From: Actinomycetes bacterium
Lineage (GTDB): Bacteria; Actinomycetota; JAICYB01
Reading direction: 5' to 3'
DNA: 44,890 nucleotides
NCBI GenBank assembly: GCA_025934435.1
Contig: JAICYB010000022.1
Coordinates: 1 to 44,890 of the forward strand
Shown: positions 8,663 to 17,730 of the stretch, piece by piece
Layout: every line of letters begins with the position of its first letter
Position numbering within the stretch: position 1 is the first letter of the stretch
Translations under genes and position numbers: made by a program
Notes under the pieces: model-generated
The model's input: only the letters and a program-made list of their open reading frames with translations
Database searches by the model: none
What the model was told of the DNA's origin: nothing

Positions 8663-9127
8663 ATGCCGCGAACGACGACGAACGACCGCGCACGCCGCCG
8701 GCAGCGTCTGATCGAGCTGCTTCGCGAAGGCGTCGCCGCCACCCAGGAGGAGATCGGCGAACGCATGGCGGCCGACGGCTTCTCCGCGGCGCAGGCGACG
8801 ATCTCGCGTGACCTCGACGACGTCGGGGCCGTGCGCCGCCACGAGAACGGACGGATCGTCTACGGGCTGCCCGATCGCAACGGGCCGCCGGACGGTTTCG
8901 GCAAACGGATCTTCGCGGAGCTCGTCCGGTCGGTGCGATCGTCCGGCAACCTCGTCGTCGTCCGGACATATCCGGGGATGGCGCCGACGGTCGCGGCCGT
9001 GCTCGATCAAGCGGCCGTGAACGGCGTCCTCGGTACCGTCGCGGGAGATGACACCGTGCTCGTCGTCGCCGACGAGAAGACCGGTGGCAAGCGCCTCGCC
9101 AGATCGATCGAAGGGTTGAAAACATGA
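8663..9127 (+). CDS. argR: Arginine repressor
   Basis: Hexameric arginine-dependent repressor, 154 residues. The N-terminal winged helix-turn-helix (about 10-70) has the recognition segment QATISRDLDD (44-53). The C-terminal oligomerisation and arginine-binding domain has the GDD arginine-contact motif (128-130) in TVAGDDTVLVV. Its place between argF and argG is the usual actinobacterial order. It probably acts on the ARG box at 3541-3554. A GGGAG lies just upstream of its ATG; ATGA overlap with argG. Confidence 0.96.
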   Translation: MPRTTTNDRARRRQRLIELLREGVAATQEEIGERMAADGFSAAQATISRDLDDVGAVRRHENGRIVYGLPDRNGPPDGFGKRIFAELVRSVRSSGNLVVVRTYPGMAPTVAAVLDQAAVNGVLGTVAGDDTVLVVADEKTGGKRLARSIEGLKT

Positions 9128-10326
9128 CGAAATCGTGCGTGCTCGCGTTCTCAGGCGGACTCGATACGTCCGTCTGTGCGGCGTGGCTCAGGATCGAGCG
9201 TGGCTACGACGTCATCGCCGTGACCGTTGATGTCGGACAGGGCCGTGAGCTCGACGGCATCAAGGTGCGCGCGGACGCCGCCGGGGTTGCCGACCTCGTC
9301 GTGCTCGACGCGCGCCAGCAATTCGTGACCGAGTTCTGCTGGCCCGCGCTCAAAGCGAACGCCTTGTACGAGGGCAGGTACCCGCTCGTATCGGCGCTCT
9401 CACGCGGACTCATCGCAAGCGAGCTCGTCCGCATCGCGCGTGAACGCGGGGCGGACGCCGTAGCGCACGGCTGCACCGGTAAGGGGAACGACCAGGTGCG
9501 CTTCGACACCTCGATCGCATCGCTCGCGCCGGATCTGCCGATCGTCGCGCCGATCCGCGAGACGGGCATGCAGCGCGATGAGGCCATCGCCTACGCGAAG
9601 GACCACGACATCCCGGTGACGGCGACGACCGAGAAGCTCTATTCGATCGACGAGAATCTGTGGGGGCGCGCGATCGAGTCGGGCGTCCTCGAGGACCCGT
9701 GGGCGCAGCCGCCGGCGAAGGACGTCTACGAGATGACCGCCGCCGACCATGAGTTGCCGGACGAACCCGACGACGTCGTCATCGGCTTCGAGCAAGGGCT
9801 CCCGGTGTCACTCGACGGTGAAGCGATGTCCGCGCTCGAGCTCGTCGAGCACATGCACGTGCTCGCCGGGCGGCATGGTGTCGGACGGATCGACATGATC
9901 GAGAACCGTCTCGTCGGTATCAAGTCCCGCGAGGTGTACGAGGTCCCGGCGGCGACCGCGCTCATGACGGCGCACGACGACCTCGAGCGGATGACGCTCG
10001 AACGTGACGTCGCCCGCTTCAAGCGCTCGATCTCGGATCGATACGCGGAGCTTGTCTACAACGGCCTCTGGTTCTCGCCGCTCCGCAAGGCGCTCGATGC
10101 GTTCGTCGACGAGACGCAGACGTATGTCACCGGCGAAGTCAAGCTGCGTTTGTGGAAGGGGAGTGCGCAACCGCTCGGACGCCGGTCGCCGTACGGCCTC
10201 TACGACACGTCCCTCGCGACATACGGATCGGCCGACGACGCCTTCCGTCACGAGGACGCCGCCGGCTTCATCCGCCTGTGGTCGCTTCCGGTGCGTGTGT
10301 GGGCGGAGCGTCAAGGTGACGCCTAA
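9124..10326 (+). CDS. argG: Argininosuccinate synthase
   Basis: Joins citrulline and aspartate using ATP. 400 residues; N-terminal PP-loop AFSGGLDTS (about 8-16), then AHGCTGKGNDQVRF, YSIDENLWGRAIESG and LENRLVG-like IENRLVGIKSREVYE, all typical of the family. Begins in the argR stop codon (ATGA) and overlaps argH by 11 bases (10316-10326). Confidence 0.97.
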   Translation: MTKSCVLAFSGGLDTSVCAAWLRIERGYDVIAVTVDVGQGRELDGIKVRADAAGVADLVVLDARQQFVTEFCWPALKANALYEGRYPLVSALSRGLIASELVRIARERGADAVAHGCTGKGNDQVRFDTSIASLAPDLPIVAPIRETGMQRDEAIAYAKDHDIPVTATTEKLYSIDENLWGRAIESGVLEDPWAQPPAKDVYEMTAADHELPDEPDDVVIGFEQGLPVSLDGEAMSALELVEHMHVLAGRHGVGRIDMIENRLVGIKSREVYEVPAATALMTAHDDLERMTLERDVARFKRSISDRYAELVYNGLWFSPLRKALDAFVDETQTYVTGEVKLRLWKGSAQPLGRRSPYGLYDTSLATYGSADDAFRHEDAAGFIRLWSLPVRVWAERQGDA

Positions 10327-11593
10327 CAAACCGCTGTGGTCCGGACGCATCGAGGGTGGTCTCGCCCCCGAAGCGTGGGAGTTCCTGCATTCACTTCCGC
10401 ATGACCGCTTCCTCTGGCCGTACGACATCGACGGCACCGTTGCGCACGTCAAGGCGCTGACCTCGGCCGCGCTGCTGTCGAAGACGGAGGGGACGAAGCT
10501 CACCCGAGAACTGCGCGCGATGAAGGATCACCCCGAGCTGGTCGACGACGCGGACGAGGACGTCCATTCGGCCATCGAGCGCGTGCTGACGGAACGGCTC
10601 GGTGACGTCGGCGCGAAGGTGCACACGGGCCGTTCGAGGAACGATCAGGTCGCCACGGCCATGCGCCTCTGGACGAAGGAACAGCTCACCGCGGCACGAA
10701 CCGCCGTGGCGTCGCTCGTCTCGGTCCTGGCCGATCGCGCCACCGAGCACGCGGACACGCTTGCTCCGGGATACACGCACATGCAGCGCGCGCAACCGAT
10801 CGCGCTCGGACACTGGCTCTGCGCTCACGCGTGGAGCTTCGTCCGGGATATCGAACGGTTCGACCTCGCCCTCGCGAACACGGACGTCAGTCCGCTCGGG
10901 GCCGGCGCACTCGCCACTTCGACGTTCGACATCGACCCGCAGGTCGCCGCCGCCGAGCTCGGCTTCGTCCGAACGTTCGACAACTCGATGGACGCCGTCT
11001 CGGATCGGGACTTCCTCGTCGATGGTTCCGACGCGTGCACGATGGCGCTCACACATCTGTCGCGACTTGCCGAAGAGATCGTCCTGTGGTCGACGACGGA
11101 GTTCGCGTTCGTCGTCCTACCGGACGCCTACGCGACGGGCTCGAGCATGATGCCGCAGAAGCGCAATCCCGACGTCGCGGAAGTCGCGCGCGGCGCGCCG
11201 GGGATCGCGCTCGGCGCGTTGACCGGCCTGGTGACGACGCTCAAGGGCTTGCCGCTCGCCTACGACCGCGATCTGCAGCTCGACAAGCAGCACGTGCGGG
11301 ACGTATTCGGAACGACGATCGGTGCATTCCGCGCGATGGCCGGGTTGGTCGCGGGGCTGACGTTCGACACCGAGCGCCTCGCGAGCGCTGCGTCCGACCC
11401 GTCGTTGCTCGCGACGGACGAAGCCGAGCGTCTCGTCCGGGAAGGCGTCCCGTTCCGGAAGGCCCACGAGCAGGTCGCCGGGCGGATCGACGAGCTCCAA
11501 GCGGCGGGCCGGCCGCGGAACATGCCCGGTGGTCCGTCCGCGAAAAGCATCCGAGCGCAGGTACGGCGCTTACGGAAGATCGTTCAGACGTAG
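10316..11593 (+). CDS. argH: Argininosuccinate lyase
   Basis: Last step of arginine synthesis, splitting argininosuccinate into arginine and fumarate. 425 residues; fumarase/aspartase superfamily with the signature GSSMMPQKRNPD (275-286), HTGRSRNDQVAT, and YTHMQRAQP. The GTG at 10316 gives the usual N-terminus (xxxPLWSGRIEGG) and has GGAG eight bases before it. The extra open frame upstream is shadow of argG. The last 10 bases overlap the convergent gdhA gene, so no terminator can lie between them. Confidence 0.96.
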   Translation: MTPNKPLWSGRIEGGLAPEAWEFLHSLPHDRFLWPYDIDGTVAHVKALTSAALLSKTEGTKLTRELRAMKDHPELVDDADEDVHSAIERVLTERLGDVGAKVHTGRSRNDQVATAMRLWTKEQLTAARTAVASLVSVLADRATEHADTLAPGYTHMQRAQPIALGHWLCAHAWSFVRDIERFDLALANTDVSPLGAGALATSTFDIDPQVAAAELGFVRTFDNSMDAVSDRDFLVDGSDACTMALTHLSRLAEEIVLWSTTEFAFVVLPDAYATGSSMMPQKRNPDVAEVARGAPGIALGALTGLVTTLKGLPLAYDRDLQLDKQHVRDVFGTTIGAFRAMAGLVAGLTFDTERLASAASDPSLLATDEAERLVREGVPFRKAHEQVAGRIDELQAAGRPRNMPGGPSAKSIRAQVRRLRKIVQT

Positions 11594-12858
11594 CCGCGTA
11601 AGCGCACGGCGTGCGCCACGCGCTGGACGCCGAGTGCGAAGGCCGCTTCGCGGAACGTCGCCTTCTCGTGCGAGTCCTTGAAGGCTTCGACGTCCCCGAA
11701 CATCTTCGTCATGATCTTCCGCAGCTCGGTGTTCACTCGTTCTTCTTCCCAGCGGTACATCTGGATGTTCTGCGTCCACTCGAAGTACGAGACGGTGACG
11801 CCGCCGGAGTTCGCCATGATGTCCGGCATCACGAGGATCCCGCGCTCGTTGAGGATCGCGTCGGCTTCCGGCGTGACCGGGTGATTCGCGGCCTCGACGA
11901 CGACCTTCGCCGCGATCTTCTCCGCGTTGCGCGCGTGGATCACGCCACCGAGCGCCGCCGGGATCAGCCAGTCGACCTCGAGGAGCAAGAGGTCGTCGTT
12001 CGACACCGGCTCCGTCCCAGCGCATCCGACGACGGATCCCGTCTCGGCCGCGTGCGCGAAGACCGCGGTCATGTCGAGCCCCGCCGCGTTGTAGATCCCG
12101 CCGCGGACGTCGGACACCGCGACGATCTTGCAACCGAGTTCGGTGATCAGACGCGCCGTCCACGAGCCGACGTTGCCGAATCCCTGGATCGCGACCGTTG
12201 CGCCTTCGAGCGGGCGACCGAGGTGGCGCGCCGTCTCTTCGACGATGATCACGACGCCGCGGCCGGTCGCCGCATCGCGTCCGAGCGAGCCGCCGAGCTC
12301 GATCGGCTTTCCCGTGACGATCGCCGGCGTGAAGCCGTACCGCTGCCCGTAGGCGTCCATGATCCATGCCATCGTCTGTGCGTTCGTGTTGAGGTCCGGC
12401 GCCGGGATGTCGCGGTTCACGCCGAGGATGTAGGAGATCGCTTGCGTGAACCGGCGCGTCATCCGCTGGATCTCGCCTTCGCTCATGAGGTGCGGCTCGC
12501 ATTGGATGCCGCCCTTCGCGCCGCCGAAGGGAAGGTCGACGAGCGCGGTCTTCCACGTCATGAGCGACGCGAGTGCGCGCACCTCGTCGAGGTCGGCGCT
12601 CGAGTGGTACCGGATGCCTCCCTTGTACGGACCCCGCGCGCCGTTGTGCTGCACGCGGTAACCCATGAAGACGGTGACGTCGCCGTCGTCCATGCGCACC
12701 GGTACTTGAACGCTGATCTCGCGATAGGACGTTCGCAGGATCTCGCGTATGTCCTCGTCGAGGCCGATGTGATCGGCGGCGCGCTCGAAGAACGCCGTAA
12801 CAGCAAGGAACGGGTTCGTCTCGTGAAGGGGAACCGGTCTCGCTGTGGGTTCGGTCAT
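11584..12858 (-). CDS. gdhA: Glutamate dehydrogenase (Glu/Leu/Phe/Val dehydrogenase family)
   Basis: 424-residue oxidoreductase interconverting glutamate and 2-oxoglutarate plus ammonia. N-terminal substrate domain with MGYRVQHNGARGPYKGGIRYH and the catalytic lysine in LPFGGAKGGI (Lys115), then APDLNTN, and the Rossmann motif IQGFGNVG. Length and sequence resemble the NAD-type RocG/GudB enzymes, but coenzyme preference cannot be settled by reading. It is convergent with argH (10-bp overlap) and divergent from mpg with only 50 bases between. Upstream I see no clear Shine-Dalgarno or -10. Its product glutamate feeds the neighbouring arginine pathway, although the opposite strand argues against direct co-regulation. 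Confidence 0.93.
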   Translation of the reverse strand: MTEPTARPVPLHETNPFLAVTAFFERAADHIGLDEDIREILRTSYREISVQVPVRMDDGDVTVFMGYRVQHNGARGPYKGGIRYHSSADLDEVRALASLMTWKTALVDLPFGGAKGGIQCEPHLMSEGEIQRMTRRFTQAISYILGVNRDIPAPDLNTNAQTMAWIMDAYGQRYGFTPAIVTGKPIELGGSLGRDAATGRGVVIIVEETARHLGRPLEGATVAIQGFGNVGSWTARLITELGCKIVAVSDVRGGIYNAAGLDMTAVFAHAAETGSVVGCAGTEPVSNDDLLLLEVDWLIPAALGGVIHARNAEKIAAKVVVEAANHPVTPEADAILNERGILVMPDIMANSGGVTVSYFEWTQNIQMYRWEEERVNTELRKIMTKMFGDVEAFKDSHEKATFREAAFALGVQRVAHAVRLRGYV

Positions 12859-12876
12859 CCTCGATCCATTGCCCGC

Positions 12877-12897
12877 CTACGCTGCGCTCCGGCGTAG
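12877..12897. promoter_or_regulatory. Short palindrome in the gdhA/mpg divergent promoter region
   Basis: CTACGC (12877-12882) and GCGTAG (12892-12897) are perfect inverted repeats around a 9-base centre. The right arm overlaps the mpg -10-like TAGCAT. It could be an operator or only a GC-rich dispersed repeat; no regulator is identifiable. Confidence 0.3.
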
Positions 12898-12900
12898 CAT
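12895..12900 (+). promoter_or_regulatory. -10-like hexamer of mpg (leaderless type)
   Basis: TAGCAT (TANNNT) followed by 8 bases and the GTG start. This spacing puts the transcript start at or next to the start codon, and there is no Shine-Dalgarno sequence. Confidence 0.6.
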
Positions 12901-12908
12901 TCCGACCC

Positions 12909-13520
12909 GTGTCTCCCGAAGCAGACTTCGACGGACCCCTTCCGCGCTCCTTCTACGAACGTCCTGTTCGTACGGTCGCGCGACAACTCCTCGGATGCTA
13001 TCTCGTCCACCGGCGCGGACGAACCATCGTCGGCGGCCGCATCGTCGAGGTCGAGGCGTACGGGGGTCCCGGGGATCCCGGCTCCCACGCCGACCGAGCG
13101 CCGAACGGACGCGCCCGGATCATGTTCGGCCCGGCCGGGATCGCCTACGTCTACTTCACCTACGGGATGCACCACTGCATGAACGCCGTGTGCGGACCGG
13201 AAGGACGGGGAAGCGCCGTGCTGCTGCGCGCCCTCGAGCCCGTTTGGGGGATCGGACTCATGCGGGACGGAGCACCGCCGAACCTCGGCGATCGGATGCT
13301 CGCTTCCGGCCCCGGAAGGATCTGCCGCGCGCTCGGGATCGACCGCAGCCTGAACGGCGCCGACCTCACGGCATCGACGGTCCGCATCCTCCCGGGTGAG
13401 GGCGAGACGCGACGGATCCGCTCGTCGGTCCGGATCGGCCTCACGACCGACGACGGCCGAGCGTGGCGCTACTTCGTCGACAGTCCGTCCGTCAGCGGCA
13501 GCCGCCGCCCTGGTAGGTAA
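12909..13520 (+). CDS. mpg: DNA-3-methyladenine glycosylase (AAG/MPG family)
   Basis: Monofunctional base-excision repair glycosylase of the human AAG type, removing alkylated purines. 203 residues; the ARQLLGCYLV start, the catalytic-glutamate segment RIVEVEAYGG (Glu49), FGPAGIAYVYFTYGMH and SGPGRICRALGI are all characteristic. GTG start with a TAGCAT hexamer 8 bases upstream. M. tuberculosis has the same gene directly before tyrS. Its last 29 bases overlap the 3' end of the convergent penicillin-binding protein gene. Confidence 0.95.
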   Translation: MSPEADFDGPLPRSFYERPVRTVARQLLGCYLVHRRGRTIVGGRIVEVEAYGGPGDPGSHADRAPNGRARIMFGPAGIAYVYFTYGMHHCMNAVCGPEGRGSAVLLRALEPVWGIGLMRDGAPPNLGDRMLASGPGRICRALGIDRSLNGADLTASTVRILPGEGETRRIRSSVRIGLTTDDGRAWRYFVDSPSVSGSRRPGR

Positions 13521-15867
13521 CGGTGACGCTCGAGCCCGACGGTGCACGGGCGCCCCCTCCCGGACTCTGTGCGTAGACCTGGTTCAGTCCGGCGCGGTGG
13601 TTCGGGTCGCATCCGCGCGCGTTCACCGGGAAGAATCCCGCGGCTTGCAAGGACGAATCGGCGGAGCCGAAGTCCATCCCGATCACCGACGGCACTCGCT
13701 GCTTCTTCGCTTTCGGCGGCGGTGTGACCTGGATGACCGTCGATGTCGCATTCGCCGACGTCGTCGGCAGCGGAGTCGGCGAGCTTTGAAGGACGATGCC
13801 GTTGCCGGTGAACAGCTGCTGCGGCGGATCGCGGAAGTCTTCGACCGGAAGGCCCCGGACCGCGGACGACATGAACGCGTGCCAGATCTCCGCCGGGTAC
13901 GTCCCACCGACGATCTTGAACGGGTAACCGTTGTCCGGCGTCATCGACTCGTTCGAGGTGATCGGGTTGCCGACCCACACCGACGCGGCGAGTTGCGGAA
14001 CGAAGCCGTCGAACCATGCATTCGTCCAGTTCTCCGACGTTCCGGTCTTGCCCGCGGCCGGCCGGTCGAGCGCGGCGGCCGTTCCGGTTCCGTACTTCAC
14101 GACCTGTTGCAGTGCGTACGTGACGCCGCGCGCGACACCCGACGGGAGAACGCGTGCTTCGTCCGGCTTCGCGTTGTACAGGATCTTCCCCTTGTCGTCG
14201 GTGATCCGCACGATCGATGTTGGATCGAAACGCTCGCCGTCGTTGGCGAACGTCGCGTAAGCGGAAGCCATGTCGATCGGTGAGACTTCTTTCGCGCCGA
14301 GGGCGATCGCCGGCGTGTCGTCCGCCGGGAGGCACGCATCGACGCGCAGGTACTGATCGCCGCAGCGTTGTTTGAGTTGGTCCGGCGTCGGAAGGTTGAC
14401 ACCGAGTTCGCGCGCGACGGACGCCACGCGCGCCGCACCGGTCAGCGGATTCCCGTCGCCGACGCCGTCGATCTCGAGATGAGCGAAGACGGCGTTGATC
14501 GAGTGTGCGGTCGCATCGACAAGCGTCGTCGGGCCCCCGCCCTCGCCCTCGTAGTTACCGACGTCCCACGTGAGTCCGCCGGCATAGGTCGCCGTGAAGG
14601 GGCTGCCGTCGTATGCGTTGTAGAGCGGGATGCCGCGTTCGAGCGCCGCCGACAAGACGAACGGTTTGAAGGACGAACCGGGCTGGCGTCCGCTCCCGCC
14701 GCCGAAGCTCCCGAGCGCGAGATTCTCGTGCGACACACGGCACACGGTGGGCTGCTTCGCGACGGGCCCGGTGCACGTCGGGTAGTAGTCGCGCCCGCCG
14801 ACGAGCGCGCGGACGTAGCCGTTGTCGGGTTCGATCGCGACGAGCGCAGCGGAGAGCCGGTCGAGGTCCTTCGGCAACACCGTATCGACCGCGTTCTCTG
14901 CCGCGTCCTGCACGGTGGGATCGAGGGTGGTGTAGATGCGGAGACCGCCGCGGTAGACGTTCTCCGACCGCTCCTTGATGGTTGTGCCGAGGAAGTCGAA
15001 CCGCGGATCGGCGGCTTGGTTCGAGTTGCCGAAGACGCCGAGCTCCCGCAGGACGTAGTCGACGAAGTAGGGGTGCGTCCATCGCGACTGCGTCGGCGGC
15101 TTGACCGTGAGCGGTTCGTCCTCGGCATGCGTCGCTTCGTCGGGCGTGATCAACCGCTGGAGGCGCATCTGGTCGAGCACGATGTTACGGCGCGTGCGGG
15201 CGTCGGCGATCCGTGCGCGACGGACCTGCGGCGGGTCGGCTGCCGTCCATTCGTAGCGCGCCGGTTCGTGGATCAGACCCGCGAGGAACGCACCTTCCGC
15301 GAGCGTGAGCTGAGATGCGCTCTTGCCGAAATACGAGTGCGCGGCCGTCTCGATGCCGTACACGCCTCGTCCGAGGTAGATCGTATTGAGGTACATCTCG
15401 AGGATCTTCGACTTCGTATACGTGCGCTCGAGCTCATAGGTGATCCGCGCTTCCGCGACCTTGCGTCCGACGGTCCGCGCGGGATTCGTGAAGTAGAGGT
15501 TCTTCGCAAGCTGTTGCGAGATCGTCGATCCACCCTGCAGCTCGTCGCTCGCGCCACGGTGCCTCACGTCCGACGCGATGGCGCGGGCGAGCGAGCGGAG
15601 ATCGATGCCTTGGTGCGACCAGAACCGTTCGTCTTCGATCGCGATGGCCGCGTCCTGCACGTGTTTCGGGATCGCGCTGAGCGGCACGCTGTCGCGGTTG
15701 ATCTCGCCGTGGAGATCGGCGATCACGTTGCCGTCCGCGTCGTACACCTTCGACGTCGCAACATTGAGACGAGCCAGTGCGCGTTTCGTCGAGAGCGGCT
15801 CGAGGCGGCCACACGCCGGCGCGATCACGCACACGGTGAGGGCGAGGACGATCAGGCGTCTGTTCAT
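13492..15867 (-). CDS. Class A penicillin-binding protein with C-terminal PASTA domain
   Basis: Bifunctional peptidoglycan synthase, 791 residues. The glycosyltransferase-51 domain has EDERFWSHQG (catalytic Glu78) and GGSTISQQLAKNLYF. The transpeptidase domain has SSFK (Ser398-Lys401), SIN and KTGT (607-610). One PASTA domain closes the protein (about 727-791). The ATG at 15867 is followed by a hydrophobic stretch ending in IAPAC (Cys19). That may be a weak lipobox or an unusually short-tailed membrane anchor; typical class A proteins have a longer cytosolic tail. The frame is open for 60 more codons upstream, but that stretch would run through the tyrS promoter and start. Convergent overlap of 29 bp with mpg; 40 bases separate it from divergent tyrS. 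Confidence 0.94.
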   Translation of the reverse strand: MNRRLIVLALTVCVIAPACGRLEPLSTKRALARLNVATSKVYDADGNVIADLHGEINRDSVPLSAIPKHVQDAAIAIEDERFWSHQGIDLRSLARAIASDVRHRGASDELQGGSTISQQLAKNLYFTNPARTVGRKVAEARITYELERTYTKSKILEMYLNTIYLGRGVYGIETAAHSYFGKSASQLTLAEGAFLAGLIHEPARYEWTAADPPQVRRARIADARTRRNIVLDQMRLQRLITPDEATHAEDEPLTVKPPTQSRWTHPYFVDYVLRELGVFGNSNQAADPRFDFLGTTIKERSENVYRGGLRIYTTLDPTVQDAAENAVDTVLPKDLDRLSAALVAIEPDNGYVRALVGGRDYYPTCTGPVAKQPTVCRVSHENLALGSFGGGSGRQPGSSFKPFVLSAALERGIPLYNAYDGSPFTATYAGGLTWDVGNYEGEGGGPTTLVDATAHSINAVFAHLEIDGVGDGNPLTGAARVASVARELGVNLPTPDQLKQRCGDQYLRVDACLPADDTPAIALGAKEVSPIDMASAYATFANDGERFDPTSIVRITDDKGKILYNAKPDEARVLPSGVARGVTYALQQVVKYGTGTAAALDRPAAGKTGTSENWTNAWFDGFVPQLAASVWVGNPITSNESMTPDNGYPFKIVGGTYPAEIWHAFMSSAVRGLPVEDFRDPPQQLFTGNGIVLQSSPTPLPTTSANATSTVIQVTPPPKAKKQRVPSVIGMDFGSADSSLQAAGFFPVNARGCDPNHRAGLNQVYAQSPGGGARAPSGSSVTVTYQGGGCR

Positions 15868-15888
15868 GGGATCCGCGAGAGCGGTCCC

Positions 15889-15894
15889 TATACT
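15889..15894 (+). promoter_or_regulatory. -10-like hexamer of tyrS
   Basis: TATACT lies 13 bases before the tyrS ATG in a 40-base divergent region shared with the penicillin-binding protein gene. There is no Shine-Dalgarno, so a very short leader is expected. Confidence 0.55.
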
Positions 15895-15907
15895 TCTAAC
15901 ACGCTGC

Positions 15908-17092
15908 ATGGACCTTTCCGGACAACTCGAAGCGCTCACGGCGAACGCCGCCGAGGTCATCCCGGTTCCTGAGCTCGAAAGCAAGCTCCGGACGGGCCGT
16001 CCGCTGCGCGTGAAGCTCGGCCTCGACCCGACGGCGAAAGACGTCACGCTCGGGTGGGCCGTCGTCTTGCGGAAGCTCCGTCAGTTCCAGGACCTCGGAC
16101 ACACGGCGGTGCTGATCCTCGGAGATTTCACGGCGCAGATCGGTGATCCGTCCGGCAAGGACGAGACACGGCCGATGCTCACGAAGGACGAAGTCGACGC
16201 GCACGCTCGTCAGGTGCTCGAGCAGTTCGACCTCATCGTGTCGTCCGATCGCCTCGAGATCCGGCGGAACTCGGAGTGGCTCGAGTCGCTCGGCGCCGCC
16301 GGGTTGCTCGAGGTGTCGACCCATCACACGGTTGCCCGGATGCTCGAGCGCAACGATTTCGCGGAACGCTTCGCGGAGGGATCCGCGATATCGGTCCGTG
16401 AGTTCCTGTACCCGCTGCTGCAGGGTTACGACTCCGTAGCCGTCGAAGCGGACGTGGAGCTCGGTGGAACCGATCAGCACTTCAACCTCCTCGTCGGGCG
16501 TCACCTCCAACGTGTGTACGGGCAGGAGCCGCAGGTGGTCATGGAGATGCCGCTGCTCGAGGGCACGGACGGAGTGCAGAAGATGTCGCAGAGCCTCGGC
16601 AATTACATCGCGATCACCGAGCCGGCGGAGGACATGTTCGGGAAATTGATGCGCGTTCCCGACCGGCTGATGGAGAAGTACTTCCGGCTCGCGACTGATC
16701 TTTCGGACGAAGCGATCGCCGACGCGCTTGCGCAGCCACCGCAGGAAGCGAAACGGCGCTTGGCGGAGAGCGTCGTACGTCTGTATCACGGCGAACGCGC
16801 CGGACTCGATTCCCGCGCGCATTTCGACCGTGTCTTCAAGGACCACGAGCTGCCCGAGCAGATCGACGACGTGACCATCCCCGCGCATGCCGTCAAAGAT
16901 GGACGGATCGACGTCCCGTCGCTTCTGAAAGCGCTCGGATTCGCGTCGTCGTCGAGCGACGCTCGCCGTCTCATCGACCAGGGGGGCGTCCGCCTCGACG
17001 GCGCTCCGGTGGAGGCGAACGTGATCGGCGCCGACGAAGTCCGCGGCAAAATCCTCCGCGTGGGCAAGCGGCACTTCGCGCGCCTGCTGTGA
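15908..17092 (+). CDS. tyrS: Tyrosine--tRNA ligase with altered signature motifs
   Basis: Class I synthetase charging tRNA-Tyr, 394 residues, the length of the bacterial type 2 TyrRS. Family features: KLGLDPTAKD, LRQFQDLGHTAVLILGDFTA, IGDPSG, GGTDQHFNLLVGR and a C-terminal S4 domain (about 330-394). Both ATP-binding signatures deviate: the HIGH position reads TLGW (47-50), losing both histidines, and the KMSKS loop reads KMSQS (225-229). The rest of the fold looks intact and codon use is like the neighbours, so it is probably an expressed gene. Either the subfamily tolerates these changes or a second TyrRS is encoded elsewhere. GTGA overlap with the TPR gene. Confidence 0.93.
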   Translation: MDLSGQLEALTANAAEVIPVPELESKLRTGRPLRVKLGLDPTAKDVTLGWAVVLRKLRQFQDLGHTAVLILGDFTAQIGDPSGKDETRPMLTKDEVDAHARQVLEQFDLIVSSDRLEIRRNSEWLESLGAAGLLEVSTHHTVARMLERNDFAERFAEGSAISVREFLYPLLQGYDSVAVEADVELGGTDQHFNLLVGRHLQRVYGQEPQVVMEMPLLEGTDGVQKMSQSLGNYIAITEPAEDMFGKLMRVPDRLMEKYFRLATDLSDEAIADALAQPPQEAKRRLAESVVRLYHGERAGLDSRAHFDRVFKDHELPEQIDDVTIPAHAVKDGRIDVPSLLKALGFASSSSDARRLIDQGGVRLDGAPVEANVIGADEVRGKILRVGKRHFARLL

Positions 17093-17730
17093 GCGATCTC
17101 CGTCCCGAGATCGTCCGTGAGATCAATCAGGTCGCTCACTTCGGGCATGCGCCGAAGGTGCGGGAGATCGTCGCGGAGGCCGCTCACGCGATCGACGAGG
17201 AACGCTACGAGGACGCGATCGATCCGCTCGTCGACGCGAAGCGCAGGGCGCCACGATCGGTCTACGTCCGGGAGCTTCTCGGCATCGTCTATCACCGTCT
17301 CGGACGCTGGAAAGAGGCAGCACGCGAACTCGCCGCTTACAAGCGGCTCTCGGACCGTCGCGATCGTGATCCTGAGATCGCCGACTGCGAGCGCGCGGTG
17401 GGTCGTCCGGAGAAGGCCGTTGAGATCCTGTCCGACTTCGAGCAGGGCGACCTTCCCGAGGAGGTGTTCATCGAGGCGCTGATCGTGCACGCGGGCGCGC
17501 TCGGTGACCTCGGGCGCTTCGACGAAGCCGTGGAGGTTCTCGGACGCGGCCCGCTCCGTCCCGATGCTGCGAGTTTCGAGCATCTGCGGCTGTGGTACGC
17601 CCTCGCCGACGCACTCGAAGGAGCGGGCCGACGTCGCGACGCGCGCGCGTGGTGGGACGCGATCTACGCCGACGACCCCGAGTTCTTCGATGTTGCCGAT
17701 CGGAGGCTCGGGATCAAGCGTCGCCGATGA
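17089..17730 (+). CDS. TPR-repeat protein next to tyrS (Rv1691-like)
   Basis: 213 residues of helical tetratricopeptide-like repeats: AIDEERYEDAIDPLVDAKR, then VYVRELLGIVYHRLGRWKEA, and a conserved IADCERAVGRPEKAVEIL segment, then ALGDLGRFDEAVEVL. From memory the M. tuberculosis protein Rv1691, also just downstream of tyrS, has the same IADCERxVGRPExA block, so this looks orthologous. No signal peptide or membrane segment, so cytosolic. Function is unknown. The GTG start shares GTGA with the tyrS stop. The last 17 bases overlap the convergent hydrolase gene. Confidence 0.88.
   Translation: MSDLRPEIVREINQVAHFGHAPKVREIVAEAAHAIDEERYEDAIDPLVDAKRRAPRSVYVRELLGIVYHRLGRWKEAARELAAYKRLSDRRDRDPEIADCERAVGRPEKAVEILSDFEQGDLPEEVFIEALIVHAGALGDLGRFDEAVEVLGRGPLRPDAASFEHLRLWYALADALEGAGRRRDARAWWDAIYADDPEFFDVADRRLGIKRRR

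Noticed and set aside
14368..15972. A 534-codon open frame opposite the penicillin-binding protein
   Set aside because: It mirrors the real gene's codons, has no motif or start signal, and extends into tyrS.
15868..16047. Sixty-codon N-terminal extension of the penicillin-binding protein
   Set aside because: It would cross the tyrS promoter and first codons and has no homology; the hydrophobic anchor begins right after the ATG at 15867.
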